Shown in pieces: positions 52,163-61,010 of a stretch of 64,000 nt of DNA. Under the pieces are notes generated by a model, which made no database searches, was not told where the DNA came from, and saw only the letters and a list, made by a program, of their open reading frames with translations. The stretch is from Salsipaludibacter sp963735045 (GTDB taxonomy: Bacteria; Actinomycetota; Nitriliruptoria; Nitriliruptorales; Nitriliruptoraceae): NCBI GenBank assembly GCA_963735045.1, contig CAVTIZ010000002.1, positions 62,001-126,000 of the forward strand, given 5' to 3'. Position 1 is the first letter of the stretch. Each line of letters begins with the position of its first letter. A program made the translations under genes and the position numbers.

Positions 52163-54007
52163 TCACGCGCACTCGGACTCGCCGAGGATCACGGCGAAGC
52201 CGTCGTCCGCGCCGAGGTCGGTGTAGAAGCTGGGGTCGTCGACCTTGTCCGGCAGGGCCTTGAGGTCGGTGAGCAGGTCCTCGACGATCAGCTTGCCGCC
52301 GATCCGCTCGACGTACTCCCACAGCGCCTCGTCGTCGTGGCGGTTGGCCTTGTAGTCCGCGATGATCCGGCTGGCCGCGACCGGGGCGTTGCGGGCCGGC
52401 ACGTTGGTGACGTAGCGCCCGAAGCTGGCCCCGCCCTCCTCGACGTGGCCGCCGAGCCAGATGCGGTAGGCCGGGGCCTCGTTGCCGTCGCGGTCGCGCT
52501 TGGCCATCCCGGAGAATCCCAGGTCCCACGCCTGGTGCTGGCCACACGAGTTGGGGCAGCCCGAGATGTTGATCTGGACACCGTCGACGGTGTGGAGGTC
52601 GTCGGCCTCCAGCCGGGTGCTGATCGCCCCACCCAGCCCGCGCGAGGCGGTGATGGCGAGGTTGCAGGTCTCGGCGCCCGGGCAGGACACGACGTCACCG
52701 GACTTCTCCGCGAACGGCTCGTCCAGGCCGTGGTCCGACAGCGTCGCCCACACCACCGGCAGCAACTCGGCCGGGACGTCACGGAACACGACGTTCTGGC
52801 GGATGGTCAGGCGGGCGTCGTCGAGCCCGTGGACGTGCATCATCGCGGCGATGGCGCGCAGTTGCGGAATGGTCAGGTCGCCCAACGGCGCCGACGCGAA
52901 CACGGCGAAGGCCTGGCCGTCGCGTTGGCGGGTGACGTTGGAGGTGACCCACCGGCGGTAGCGGGCAGCGTCCTCGTCGGCCGTGTTGAGGTGGTCGGGC
53001 AACGCCACCGGGGCCGGGGCCAGGTCGACCTCGGCGACGTGCGGGTGCAGCGGCACGGTCGAACGCAGTCCGGTCGCCAGCACCTCGTCGCGGCGTGACC
53101 GCACCCGGGCGATGAACTCGTCGCGCCCGAGCTTCTTGACCAGGAACTTCATCCGGGCCCGGACCCGCTTCTCGCGCTCACCGAGCAGGTCGAACAGGTC
53201 CAGGACCGCGACGGCGGTCGGCAGCAGCTGGTCGGCGGGCGTGAACTCCTCGAGTTCGACGGCTTCGTGCGGGGCCGACCCCAGTCCGCCCCCCAGCACG
53301 ATCCGGTACCCGGGGGCGCCGTCGGGGCCCAACGCCGGGCGAACGCCGACGTCGTGGATCCCGGTGGCGGCGTCGTCGGACTCCGTGGCCGAGAAGGCGA
53401 TCTTGAACTTTCGCGGCAGGGCCTGGTAGGCCGGGTGGCGCAGGAGGTGGTCGATGGTCTCGATCGCCACGGCCTGGAGGTCGATGACCTCGTCGGGGTG
53501 GATGCCGGCCAGCGGCGACATGGTGACGTTTCGGATCGAGTTCCCGCAGGCCTCGCGGGTCGTGAGCCCCGCCGCCGCCACCAGGCGCAGGACGTCGGTG
53601 ACCTCCTGGCGATCGACCCGGTGGACCTGGATGCACTGGCGGGTGGTGATGTGGGCCACGCGTGGAGGCGCGTAGCGCTCGGCGATGACGGCCATCGCGG
53701 CGAACTGGGTCGCGTCGAAGCGGCCCAGCGGCACCTTGATGCGCACCATGTGGGTGTCGGTGGACTGGCGGATGCCGTACATCCCGAAGTGCAGCCGACG
53801 CGGCTTGAAGTCGTCCTCGGACAGCCGGCCCGCCGCCACGTCGTCGATCATGGCCTCGAGCTGGTCGATCTCGTCGAGATCGCCCCAGCCGTCGGCCGGC
53901 AGGTCGTCGGCGGTGAGCGATCGCGGGTCCCGGTCGCGCGGGAACAACTCGTCGGCGATCGCGTCGACGTCGAGGTCGGTGTGCAGGGGGGTGTCGACGG
54001 CGGTCAT
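52163..54007 (-). CDS. Siroheme-dependent sulfite (or nitrite) reductase, ferredoxin type
   Basis: The 614-residue protein contains both ferredoxin-like half-domains and two siroheme/4Fe-4S regions. These are STDTHMVRIKVPLGR and TTRQCIQVHRV in the first half, and the cluster ligands CPGAETC and GCPNSCGQHQ in the second. Conserved basic residues around RNVTMSPLAG bind the anion. It reduces sulfite to sulfide (six electrons). A nitrite reductase is the alternative, but cysH and siroheme genes in the operon argue for sulfite. Its ATG (54007) overlaps the cobA stop. Confidence 0.93.
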   Translation of the reverse strand: MTAVDTPLHTDLDVDAIADELFPRDRDPRSLTADDLPADGWGDLDEIDQLEAMIDDVAAGRLSEDDFKPRRLHFGMYGIRQSTDTHMVRIKVPLGRFDATQFAAMAVIAERYAPPRVAHITTRQCIQVHRVDRQEVTDVLRLVAAAGLTTREACGNSIRNVTMSPLAGIHPDEVIDLQAVAIETIDHLLRHPAYQALPRKFKIAFSATESDDAATGIHDVGVRPALGPDGAPGYRIVLGGGLGSAPHEAVELEEFTPADQLLPTAVAVLDLFDLLGEREKRVRARMKFLVKKLGRDEFIARVRSRRDEVLATGLRSTVPLHPHVAEVDLAPAPVALPDHLNTADEDAARYRRWVTSNVTRQRDGQAFAVFASAPLGDLTIPQLRAIAAMMHVHGLDDARLTIRQNVVFRDVPAELLPVVWATLSDHGLDEPFAEKSGDVVSCPGAETCNLAITASRGLGGAISTRLEADDLHTVDGVQINISGCPNSCGQHQAWDLGFSGMAKRDRDGNEAPAYRIWLGGHVEEGGASFGRYVTNVPARNAPVAASRIIADYKANRHDDEALWEYVERIGGKLIVEDLLTDLKALPDKVDDPSFYTDLGADDGFAVILGESECA

Positions 54008-54918
54008 GCGGGCACCTCGTGGGTGGCGTGGACGGCGATGGGGGTGGAGGGGGTGGCACGGCGGGTCGCCGGGTCGGTGGTCCGGGCCGGGGAGTCGGGT
54101 GGGCCGAGCAGTCGTGAGACGCCGACCACGTCGCCGACCACGATGGTCGCGGGTGAGCCGACTTCGTGTGCCACGAGGTCGCGGGCCAGCTCCCCGAGCG
54201 TCGAGTGCAGGATGCGCTGTCGCGGCGTGGTCGCCCACTGCACCGCGGCGGCGGGCGTGTCGACGCCACGACCGTGGGTGACCAACTGGCGGCAGATGTC
54301 CGGGGCGTTGCGGACGCCCATCAGGAACACCAGTGTCCCGTGGAAGCGGGCGAGTGCCTCCCAGTCGACCTGGCTGGCGGGCTTGTCCGGGTCCTCGTGG
54401 CCGGTGATGAACGCGACGCCCGTGGCCAGGCCACGATGGGTCACCGGGATGCCGGCGGCGGCCGGTCCGGCCACGGCCGACGACACGCCGGACACCACCT
54501 CCCAGGGGATGCCGGCATCGCGGCACGCCAGCGCCTCCTCGCCCCCACGGCCGAAGACGAACGGATCACCGCCCTTGAGCCGCACGACGGCCTTGCCCTC
54601 GGCCGCGGCCCGAACCACCAGCGTGGTGATCTCGTCCTGGGTCCAGGTGCGGTCGCGACAGGCGCGATCGGGGTTCTTGCCGACGCGGATCGTCTCCGCA
54701 CGGGCCGGCAGGAGGTCGAGCAGCCGAGGGTCCGCGAGCCGGTCGTAGGCCACCAGGTCGGCGCTGGCCAGCAGGGCCGCACCTCGCAGCGTCAACAGCC
54801 CGGGGTCGCCGGGACCTGCGCCGACGAGGTGGACCCAGCCGGCACGGGCGGGGGACAGGCCCAGGCCCGTCGCCGCCAGGGCCTCGGCCAGCCGGATGGT
54901 GTCGGTGGGGTGGGTCAT
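54004..54918 (-). CDS. cobA: Uroporphyrinogen-III C-methyltransferase
   Basis: The 304-residue protein has the SAM-binding glycine motif VHLVGAGPGDPGLLTLRG, AYDRLADPRLL, RLKGGDPFVFGRGGEE and PVTHRGLATGVAFITGHE, the signature strings of SUMT. It methylates uroporphyrinogen III at C2 and C7 to precorrin-2, the precursor of siroheme (and B12). It overlaps sirC upstream and sir downstream by four bases (ATGA type), so all are co-translated. The C-terminal 40 residues are Thr/Ala-rich and not conserved. Confidence 0.95.
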   Translation of the reverse strand: MTHPTDTIRLAEALAATGLGLSPARAGWVHLVGAGPGDPGLLTLRGAALLASADLVAYDRLADPRLLDLLPARAETIRVGKNPDRACRDRTWTQDEITTLVVRAAAEGKAVVRLKGGDPFVFGRGGEEALACRDAGIPWEVVSGVSSAVAGPAAAGIPVTHRGLATGVAFITGHEDPDKPASQVDWEALARFHGTLVFLMGVRNAPDICRQLVTHGRGVDTPAAAVQWATTPRQRILHSTLGELARDLVAHEVGSPATIVVGDVVGVSRLLGPPDSPARTTDPATRRATPSTPIAVHATHEVPA

Positions 54919-55682
54919 ACCACGTCCTCGGGCCGGGTCTCGTGCGCGTCGTCGCGTCGGGTCGGGTCGGACTCGGCCTTGGTCGGTCGCGGACGCGGGG
55001 CGTCGTCGTGGGCCAGCACTGACAGTGGGGGTGCGGGCAGCAGGGTGGAGACGATGCCGTCGACGACGGCGTCGACCTCGCCGTGTCGGATCCGGCGCGC
55101 GAGGCCGTGGACGTCCCACACCGCACATGACCAACGACCCGCCCACTGCTCGAACGACACCGGCCGGACCCCGGCGCGCGATCGCGCCTCGGCCGCGGCC
55201 GCGACCAACTCGCCGTGCTCCGGCCCGTAGTGCTGCTCGAGGTCCTCGCGGTAGCGCCGCGCCAGCGCGGGTGCGGAACCACCCGTGGAGATGGCGATGC
55301 GCAGGTCGCCGCGACGCACCAGGGCCGGTTGGGCGAAGTCGGTGTGGTCGAGGTCGTCGAGCACCGACGTCATCACGTGGCGCTCACGCGACTCCGACCA
55401 CAGGGCCTCGATGTCGGTTCCGGCGTCCTCCCCGGTCGCGATCGCGAGCCGGGCGTCGGCGAGGTCGCCCGGGCGGTAGTCCCGGCGATGCAGGGCGGCG
55501 TGGCCGTCGCTGGCCGTGAGGTCGCGCTCGAGCTCCGGTGACGGATCCGGCGTCACCACGTCGACCCGGGCCCCGGCGGCCAGCAACGCCGCCAGCCGGG
55601 TGACGGCCTCGCGTCCGCCGCCGACCAGGACGGCGCGCTGGTCGTGCAGGTCCAGCGCCATGACGTAGCCGAACTGGCTCAT
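54915..55682 (-). CDS. Precorrin-2 dehydrogenase / siroheme ferrochelatase-like
   Basis: The 255-residue protein opens with MALDLHDQRAVLVGGGREAVTRLAALLAAGA, a Met8/CysG N-terminal NAD-binding pattern. The second half contains DFAQPALVRRGDLRIAISTGGSAPALARR, the conserved CysG segment. It oxidises precorrin-2 to sirohydrochlorin and may insert iron, finishing siroheme for the adjacent reductase. The C-terminal 100 residues are longer than in short SirC proteins and partly charged. It overlaps cysH and cobA. Confidence 0.9.
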   Translation of the reverse strand: MSQFGYVMALDLHDQRAVLVGGGREAVTRLAALLAAGARVDVVTPDPSPELERDLTASDGHAALHRRDYRPGDLADARLAIATGEDAGTDIEALWSESRERHVMTSVLDDLDHTDFAQPALVRRGDLRIAISTGGSAPALARRYREDLEQHYGPEHGELVAAAAEARSRAGVRPVSFEQWAGRWSCAVWDVHGLARRIRHGEVDAVVDGIVSTLLPAPPLSVLAHDDAPRPRPTKAESDPTRRDDAHETRPEDVV

Positions 55683-56564
55683 CGGTGGTCCGGTCGGGGG
55701 GCGGGCGCGGCTCCGTCGGCTGCGCGCACCAGTCGGCCATGGTCGTCGACGTGGATGCCGCACTCGTCGCGCTCGAGGTCGGCCCAGCGACCGGCTCGGG
55801 GGTCCTCGTCGGGCGTGGTCGCACGGGTGCACGGCCAGCACCCGATGGAGCGGTAGCCCTGGGCCTCCAGCGGGTGGGCGCGGCAGGTCGTGCTCACGCC
55901 GGTAGGTGGCCACGTCGTCGGCGGTCCAGGCGGCCAACGGGGCCACCTTGACCAACGTGCGGTCGCCCTTCACCGCCGTTCCGACCAGCGGCAACCCGGC
56001 GCGGGTGGTCGTCTGGCCCCGTCGGACGCCGCTCGCCCACCCGTCAACGGCCGCCAGTGCGGCGGTCAGGGGCAGGTCCTTGCGGAGCATGCAGCAGGTG
56101 TCGGGATCCGTGGACGACAGCCGGGCCGAGAACAGGGCCTCCTGGTCGGCCACCGTCAGCGAGGGGGTCACCGAGATGACGGTGAGGTCGAAGTGTCCGG
56201 CCAGCCGGTCCCGGTAGGCCAGGGTCTCGTCGAAGTGCAGGCCCGTGTCCAGGAAGATGACGGGGGTCCGGGGGGCGTGCACCGACAGCAGGTGGAGGAG
56301 CACGGCCGAGTCCACGCCGAACGACGAGGTCGCGGCGAAGCGCGGGATCGCCTGCGACGCCCACCGCAGGACCGTGCCGGCGTCGGCGTTCAGCGCGTCG
56401 AGCTGGTCGTCGGCCCTGCGGACGCGGTGCTGGAAGCGGTCCAGCACACCGGCGTGGTGGGCGGTGCGGCCCACGGCGCGCAGTGCGAGGTCGGGCTCGA
56501 CCCGGCCACCCGTGCCAGCGGCCTGGATGCCGTCTGCCAGGGTCGGCAGCGTGGCGCTCGACAT
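55679..56564 (-). pseudogene. cysH: APS reductase (assimilatory), frameshift near 55880
   Basis: From ATG 56564 the first frame holds the PAPS/APS-reductase core: SSFGVDSAVLLHLLS, VIFLDTGLHFDETLAYRD, the cluster cysteine pair DTCCMLRKDLPL, and the tail start DDVATYRREHDLP. At about 55875-55885 the frame changes. The second frame supplies HPLEAQGYRSIGCWPCTRAT and the catalytic ECGIH. Cysteines CC...CxxC indicate the [4Fe-4S] APS (not PAPS) reductase. Removing one base near CCGCG restores the family sequence and gives about 294 residues. As sequenced, the catalytic C-terminal part is lost. It reduces adenylylsulfate to sulfite with thioredoxin. It overlaps sirC. Confidence 0.9.
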
Positions 56565-56721
56565 GGTCGTTCCGGGGGGCTCGACGTCGCGGACCGCGGC
56601 TGGTGGCCGCTCGCCGGGACAGGTCGTCGCCACCGGCACGACGTCGACTGTGCAGGTCCCACCGGCCCATGGCCAAGGTCAGTGGTTCAAACCGTTGTTA
56701 CCCCCGTGGTCGCCCGCAACC

Positions 56722-57609
56722 TCAGGCGGCGGCTCCGCGGCGTGTTGCGGTGACGTTGGCATGGATCTGGCGCGTCGCCGTGGAGGTGTTCAGCGTGTAG
56801 TAGTGGATCCCCGGGGCGCCACCGTCCAGCAGCTCGCGGCACAGCCGGGTCGCCTCCTCCACACCGACCTCCATCACGGCCTCGTCGTCGTCGGCCACGG
56901 CCCGGAGGCGATCGGCCAGCTCGGTCGGAACGGGCGCGCCCGACAGTTCGGCGAAACGCTCGATCTGGCCCACGTTGGTGATCGGCATCACTCCCGGCAG
57001 GACCGGGACGTCGCACCCCAGCTCGGCCAGCTCGTCCACCATGGACAGGTAGTCGTCGGCCCGGAAGAAGAACTGGGTGATGCCGAAGTCGGCCTCGTCC
57101 AACTTGGCCGCCAGGAACTCGCGGTCATGACGGCGGTCCGGCGAGGACGGGTGCAGCTGGGGCTGGGCGGCGACGCCGATCGAGATGTCGTCGCCGGCCA
57201 CCTCCCGCACCAGGTGCACCAGGTCGATGGCGTTGGGGAGGTCACCGATCGGCAGGTCGGGCTCGCTCCGCGGCGGGTCGCCACGCAACGCCAGGATGTT
57301 GCGCACGCCGGCCTCGTGGTAGGACGCCACGATGTCGACGAGTTGCTCGCGTGAGTGACCCCACGTGGTCAGGTGGGCCATCGGGGTGAACGTGTCGAGC
57401 AGGTCGACCACGATCCGGTGGGTGCGGTCCCGTGTCGATCCGCCGGCCCCGTAGGTGACCGAGGCGAACGACGGCTGGAGTGGGGCGAGCTCGTCCAGGG
57501 CCGTGCGCAATCGCGCCTCGCCCGCGTCGGAACGTGGTGGCATGAACTCGAACGAGGTGGTGGGACCGTCACGGAGCAGGTCCACGATGCGCGTACTTGG
57601 GCGAGTCAC
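56722..57609 (-). CDS. metF: 5,10-methylenetetrahydrofolate reductase
   Basis: Start GTG 57609 gives 295 residues, the bacterial MetF length. Motifs: TTSFEFMPPRSDAGEARL with the catalytic Glu, SVTYGAGGSTRDRT, ILALRGDPPR, FGITQFFFRADDY and PGVMPITNV with HYYTLN near the end. It uses FAD and NADH to make 5-methyl-THF for methionine synthesis. It lies 157 bases upstream of cysH on the same strand, pairing methyl-group and sulfide supply for methionine. No SAM or SAH riboswitch was recognised upstream. Confidence 0.95.
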   Translation of the reverse strand: MTRPSTRIVDLLRDGPTTSFEFMPPRSDAGEARLRTALDELAPLQPSFASVTYGAGGSTRDRTHRIVVDLLDTFTPMAHLTTWGHSREQLVDIVASYHEAGVRNILALRGDPPRSEPDLPIGDLPNAIDLVHLVREVAGDDISIGVAAQPQLHPSSPDRRHDREFLAAKLDEADFGITQFFFRADDYLSMVDELAELGCDVPVLPGVMPITNVGQIERFAELSGAPVPTELADRLRAVADDDEAVMEVGVEEATRLCRELLDGGAPGIHYYTLNTSTATRQIHANVTATRRGAAA

Positions 57610-57855
57610 GGGATGACCTTCGTCCGACGAGTCGGTCGCGGGGTGCCCGATGGTGGCGGGCGGCGAGGTTTCCGAACGCGTGGGGACGAGCGCGTGCTCG
57701 TTCCGTACGAGTCCTGGAACGACCGAGGTTCGTGGAGGCTGCACGTGGCCGGACTCGACGGTGCGAGTCCACGATACCCAGCAGCTCGCCACGTCCACAA
57801 GCCCGATCGTGGATGGCCCGACCCCGGGGACCTGCCGATCCACCGTCGCGGGACC

Positions 57856-60654
57856 TCAGTGCGTGTCGCTGCCGTGACGAGTGGTGCGTGCGGCGCGGAT
57901 GCGGACGTCGGCCACGGCCACGCCGGTCGGACCGACGAAGACCGGGTTCATGGCCACCTCGGTGACCTCGGGCAGGTCCTGCACCAGGGCGTTGACCCGC
58001 GCCAGCAGGTCGGTCAGGGCGTCGACGTCCGCGGCGGGTGACCCACGCCAGCCGTCGAGCAGGGGCCGCATCCGCAGGTCGTCGAGCATCTCGTGGATGT
58101 CCCGGTCGGTCAGGGGAGTGACCCGAGCCGTCCGGTCGCCGATCAGGTCGGCCAGCCCACCACCGAGGCCGGCCGTCACCACGGGTCCGAACACCGGGTC
58201 GTGGCGCACGCCCACGGCCATCTCGGTGCCCTCGACCATCGCCTGCACCAACAGCCGGCAACCCGGACCGGCCGTGGCCATGTCCGGGTGGCCCGAGGAC
58301 TGGACGGGGGCCGTCGGGTGGGTGAAGCGTGGGCTGCGGACGTCGGTCGGGAAGCCCGCCTCACGTCGCTCGATCAGGTCCCGGGCCGCCGCCGCGGCGG
58401 CGCGGTGGGACCGTCGTCCGACCTCGACGGTGTCCAGCATCGAGTCGACCGGCTTGCCGTCGACGACCTTGACCACGACGGGCCCGCCGAGGTCCCGGAA
58501 GGCCTCGGCCGCGCCGTCGGGGCTGGTGACGAACCGGGACGGGGCGCGGGGGATCCCGTAGGCGTCCAGCACGGCGTGGGCGTCGACCGGGTCGAGCCAC
58601 GCGGAGCGGGCGGACGGGTGCGCGCGGTCGAGTTCGTCGGTGGCGGCCAGGGCGTCGCCCACCAGCCGGCGGGCCGCGGCGCGGTCCATGTCCGGCGGCT
58701 CGAGCACCGTTCCCAGGGGCCGGCGGCGCCAGTCGGCGTGTCGCACCACCCGGCCGAGCGCGGTCGCGGCCGTCTCGGGGAAGCCGTGGACCGGGATGCC
58801 GGCGTCGAGCAACGTGGTCGGGACGTGGCCGTCCGGGGTCATGAGCACGACCACCAGCACCAGCCGTTCGTCGATGTCGCCCCGCGCGCGGACCAGTGCC
58901 GCGGCCAGCGAGTCGGCGTCCTGGTGGGCGAGGGGGACCACCAGGGCCAGGACCATGTCGACGTCGGTCGAGGTGCCCAGGATCCGGACCGCCGCCTCGA
59001 CGTCGGCGACGTTGCCGTCGTCGGGGACCTCGACGGGGTTGGCGGTGTGGTCCCCGCCCACGTGGGGCGCGAGGCGCTCCCGTGTCCGGCTGGACAGGGC
59101 GGCGACCTCCAGCCCGTTGGCCTCCAGGGCGTCCACGGCCATGATTCCGGGACCGCCGACGTTGCCGACGACACCCACCCGGGCTCCGGCGGGCAGTGGC
59201 TGGCCCGACAGCAACCCCGCCACGTCGAACAGCTCGGCGAGGGTGTCGGTGCGGATGACGCCGGTCTGGGCGAACAGCGCCTCGACGGCCTCCTCGTCGC
59301 TGCTGGGCAACGGGAGGCGGCGTCGTGAGGCCCGCGCGCCGGCCGCGGTCCGGGCGGCCTTGACCACCACGATGGGCTTGCGTCGACCGACACGTCGGGC
59401 GATCCGGCTGAAGGCGCGAGGGTTGCCGAAGGACTCGAGGTACAGCAGGACGTTCGCGGTGTCGTGGTCCTGCTCCCAGTAGCGCAGGAGGTCGTTGCCG
59501 GAGATGTCGGCCTTGTTGCCCACCGAGGCGAAGCTGGACACGCCGATCCCGCGTGCCGCGGCCAGGTCCAGGATGGTCGTGCCCAGGACCCCGGACTGGG
59601 ACAGCAGCGCCGTGTGGCCGTGCGGTGGGGTGCGCGGGGACCGCGACGCGTTGAGCACGTGGTCGGGGTGCAGGTTCATCACCCCCATGCAGTTGGGGCC
59701 CATGACCCGCAGGCCGTGGCCACGCGCGATCCGCATCAGGTCGGCCTGGCGGCGCCATCCCGGCTCGCCGTCGTCGGCGAAGCCCGACGACAGGATGCAC
59801 ACCGCACGCACGCCCCGGGTTCCGGCCTCGTCGACGACGTCGTTGACCTGCGACGCCGGCACCGTCACCACGACCAGTTCCGGGACCTCGGGGAGGTCGG
59901 CGATGCGTGGCCAGGCCGGCAGTCCGGCCACCGTGTCGGCGTCCGGGTCCACCGCCAGGACCGTGCCGGCGTAGCCGGACCCGACCAGGTGGTCGAGGAC
60001 CTGGCCGCCGACGGACCGCGGGTCGTGCGAGGCGCCCACGACGGCCACCGAGTCCGGCCGCAGGAACCGCCCCAGCGCGGCCCGGGCGGCGGTGCGTTCG
60101 CGGTCGTCGACGGCGCGGAGGAAGTCCTCGTTCAGTTCCAGCTCGAGGTCGCTGCGCACCACGCTGGACACGCGCCGGTCGCGATGGCCGAAGCCGAGGT
60201 CGCGGATGACCCGGAGCATGGACGCGTTCTCGGCCAGCACGTCACCCGACAGCACCCGCACGCCCGCCGCGTGGGCGGCTTCGGCCACGTGGCGGACCAG
60301 CGCCGACCCGATGCCACGACCCTGATGGGCGTCCTCGACGAGCGCGGCGAACTCGGCGTGGTCGGGCTGGTCGGCGTCGATCACGTACCGGGCGACCCCG
60401 ATGATGCGCTGGTCGGTGTCCCGACCGGTCGTGGCGGCCAGGGCCAGTTGGGTCTGCGGTTCGTAGTCGGTGAAGACCCCGACGTTGCGCTCGTTGAGGT
60501 CGAACGGTCCGTGGAAGCGCAGTTCTCGTGACCGCCGCGAGGTGCGGTCCCACATCGCGAGCAGCAGCGGGGCGTCGTCGGGGACCATCGGGCGCATGCG
60601 CACGGTGGTGCCGTCCGGGAGGGCGTGGTCGTGGGTGTGCGGCCCCGGGGGCAT
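57856..60654 (-). CDS. GNAT acetyltransferase fused to NDP-forming acyl-CoA synthetase domains (copy 2)
   Basis: The 932-residue protein has the same order as copy 1 at 2033-4774: GNAT (about 10-165, QGRGIGSALVRHV), CoA-binding Rossmann (VAVVGASHDPRSVGG), GNKADISGNDLLRYW, and ATP-grasp (about 690-932, with RMRPLLDGWRGSPAADVD close to copy 1). Start ATG 60654 has GAGGAG upstream. The position of H447 in copy 1 is arginine here: the loop reads RASRRRLPLPSSD where copy 1 has RAASSHTAAVSAG. A neighbouring frame at the same place reads HDAAS, hinting at two compensating indels. If the frame is right, the ligase half is inactive and the protein is an acyl-CoA-sensing acetyltransferase. Confidence 0.9.
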   Translation of the reverse strand: MPPGPHTHDHALPDGTTVRMRPMVPDDAPLLLAMWDRTSRRSRELRFHGPFDLNERNVGVFTDYEPQTQLALAATTGRDTDQRIIGVARYVIDADQPDHAEFAALVEDAHQGRGIGSALVRHVAEAAHAAGVRVLSGDVLAENASMLRVIRDLGFGHRDRRVSSVVRSDLELELNEDFLRAVDDRERTAARAALGRFLRPDSVAVVGASHDPRSVGGQVLDHLVGSGYAGTVLAVDPDADTVAGLPAWPRIADLPEVPELVVVTVPASQVNDVVDEAGTRGVRAVCILSSGFADDGEPGWRRQADLMRIARGHGLRVMGPNCMGVMNLHPDHVLNASRSPRTPPHGHTALLSQSGVLGTTILDLAAARGIGVSSFASVGNKADISGNDLLRYWEQDHDTANVLLYLESFGNPRAFSRIARRVGRRKPIVVVKAARTAAGARASRRRLPLPSSDEEAVEALFAQTGVIRTDTLAELFDVAGLLSGQPLPAGARVGVVGNVGGPGIMAVDALEANGLEVAALSSRTRERLAPHVGGDHTANPVEVPDDGNVADVEAAVRILGTSTDVDMVLALVVPLAHQDADSLAAALVRARGDIDERLVLVVVLMTPDGHVPTTLLDAGIPVHGFPETAATALGRVVRHADWRRRPLGTVLEPPDMDRAAARRLVGDALAATDELDRAHPSARSAWLDPVDAHAVLDAYGIPRAPSRFVTSPDGAAEAFRDLGGPVVVKVVDGKPVDSMLDTVEVGRRSHRAAAAAARDLIERREAGFPTDVRSPRFTHPTAPVQSSGHPDMATAGPGCRLLVQAMVEGTEMAVGVRHDPVFGPVVTAGLGGGLADLIGDRTARVTPLTDRDIHEMLDDLRMRPLLDGWRGSPAADVDALTDLLARVNALVQDLPEVTEVAMNPVFVGPTGVAVADVRIRAARTTRHGSDTH

Positions 60655-61010
60655 GGTCGCGGCTCCTCGGCGGGGTCGGGCGTGCGGGAACGGAGAAGGT
60701 CCGGGCAGACCGTGTGGACGGGCCCAACGGTACGGCCCCGCTGGACCCGGCAGGTCCGCGAGGACGGTGGCCCGGCCACCGACCATCCCCGTCCGTCGGA
60801 CTCCCGGGCGGACCACGGGTTCGGGCCCCGACGTGGGCGAGTCCCGGTCGTCGAGGGGATCGGGCCCATGGTGTGGGTGATGGTCTGGGTCACGATCTGG
60901 GTGACGGTCGGGCCGGAGTCGGTTGCCGGGGCGTCGCCGGCCTGCGAGACTGGGAGGTGTACGCCGGCGAGGCCTCCCGGCCTCATCGGATCCGTGTGAC
61001 GGAGGGTGAC
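60655..61010. other. Divergent intergenic region with short tandem repeats
   Basis: These 356 bases separate the second GNAT-synthetase gene (minus) from a plus-strand gene. At 60868-60915 there are four degenerate 12-base units (consensus about ATGGTCTGGGTG). No convincing gene or promoter is seen. The repeats could be regulator sites or random low-complexity DNA. Confidence 0.45.
60868..60915. repeat. Four imperfect 12-base tandem repeats
   Basis: Units ATGGTGTGGGTG, ATGGTCTGGGTC, ACGATCTGGGTG and ACGGTCGGGCCG follow one another without gaps, the last being the most diverged. They are intergenic. Confidence 0.7.

Noticed and set aside
57610..57855. SAM or SAH riboswitch upstream of metF
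   Set aside because: The conserved cores of SAM-I, SAM-IV and SAH elements could not be found; only short GC hairpins occur.
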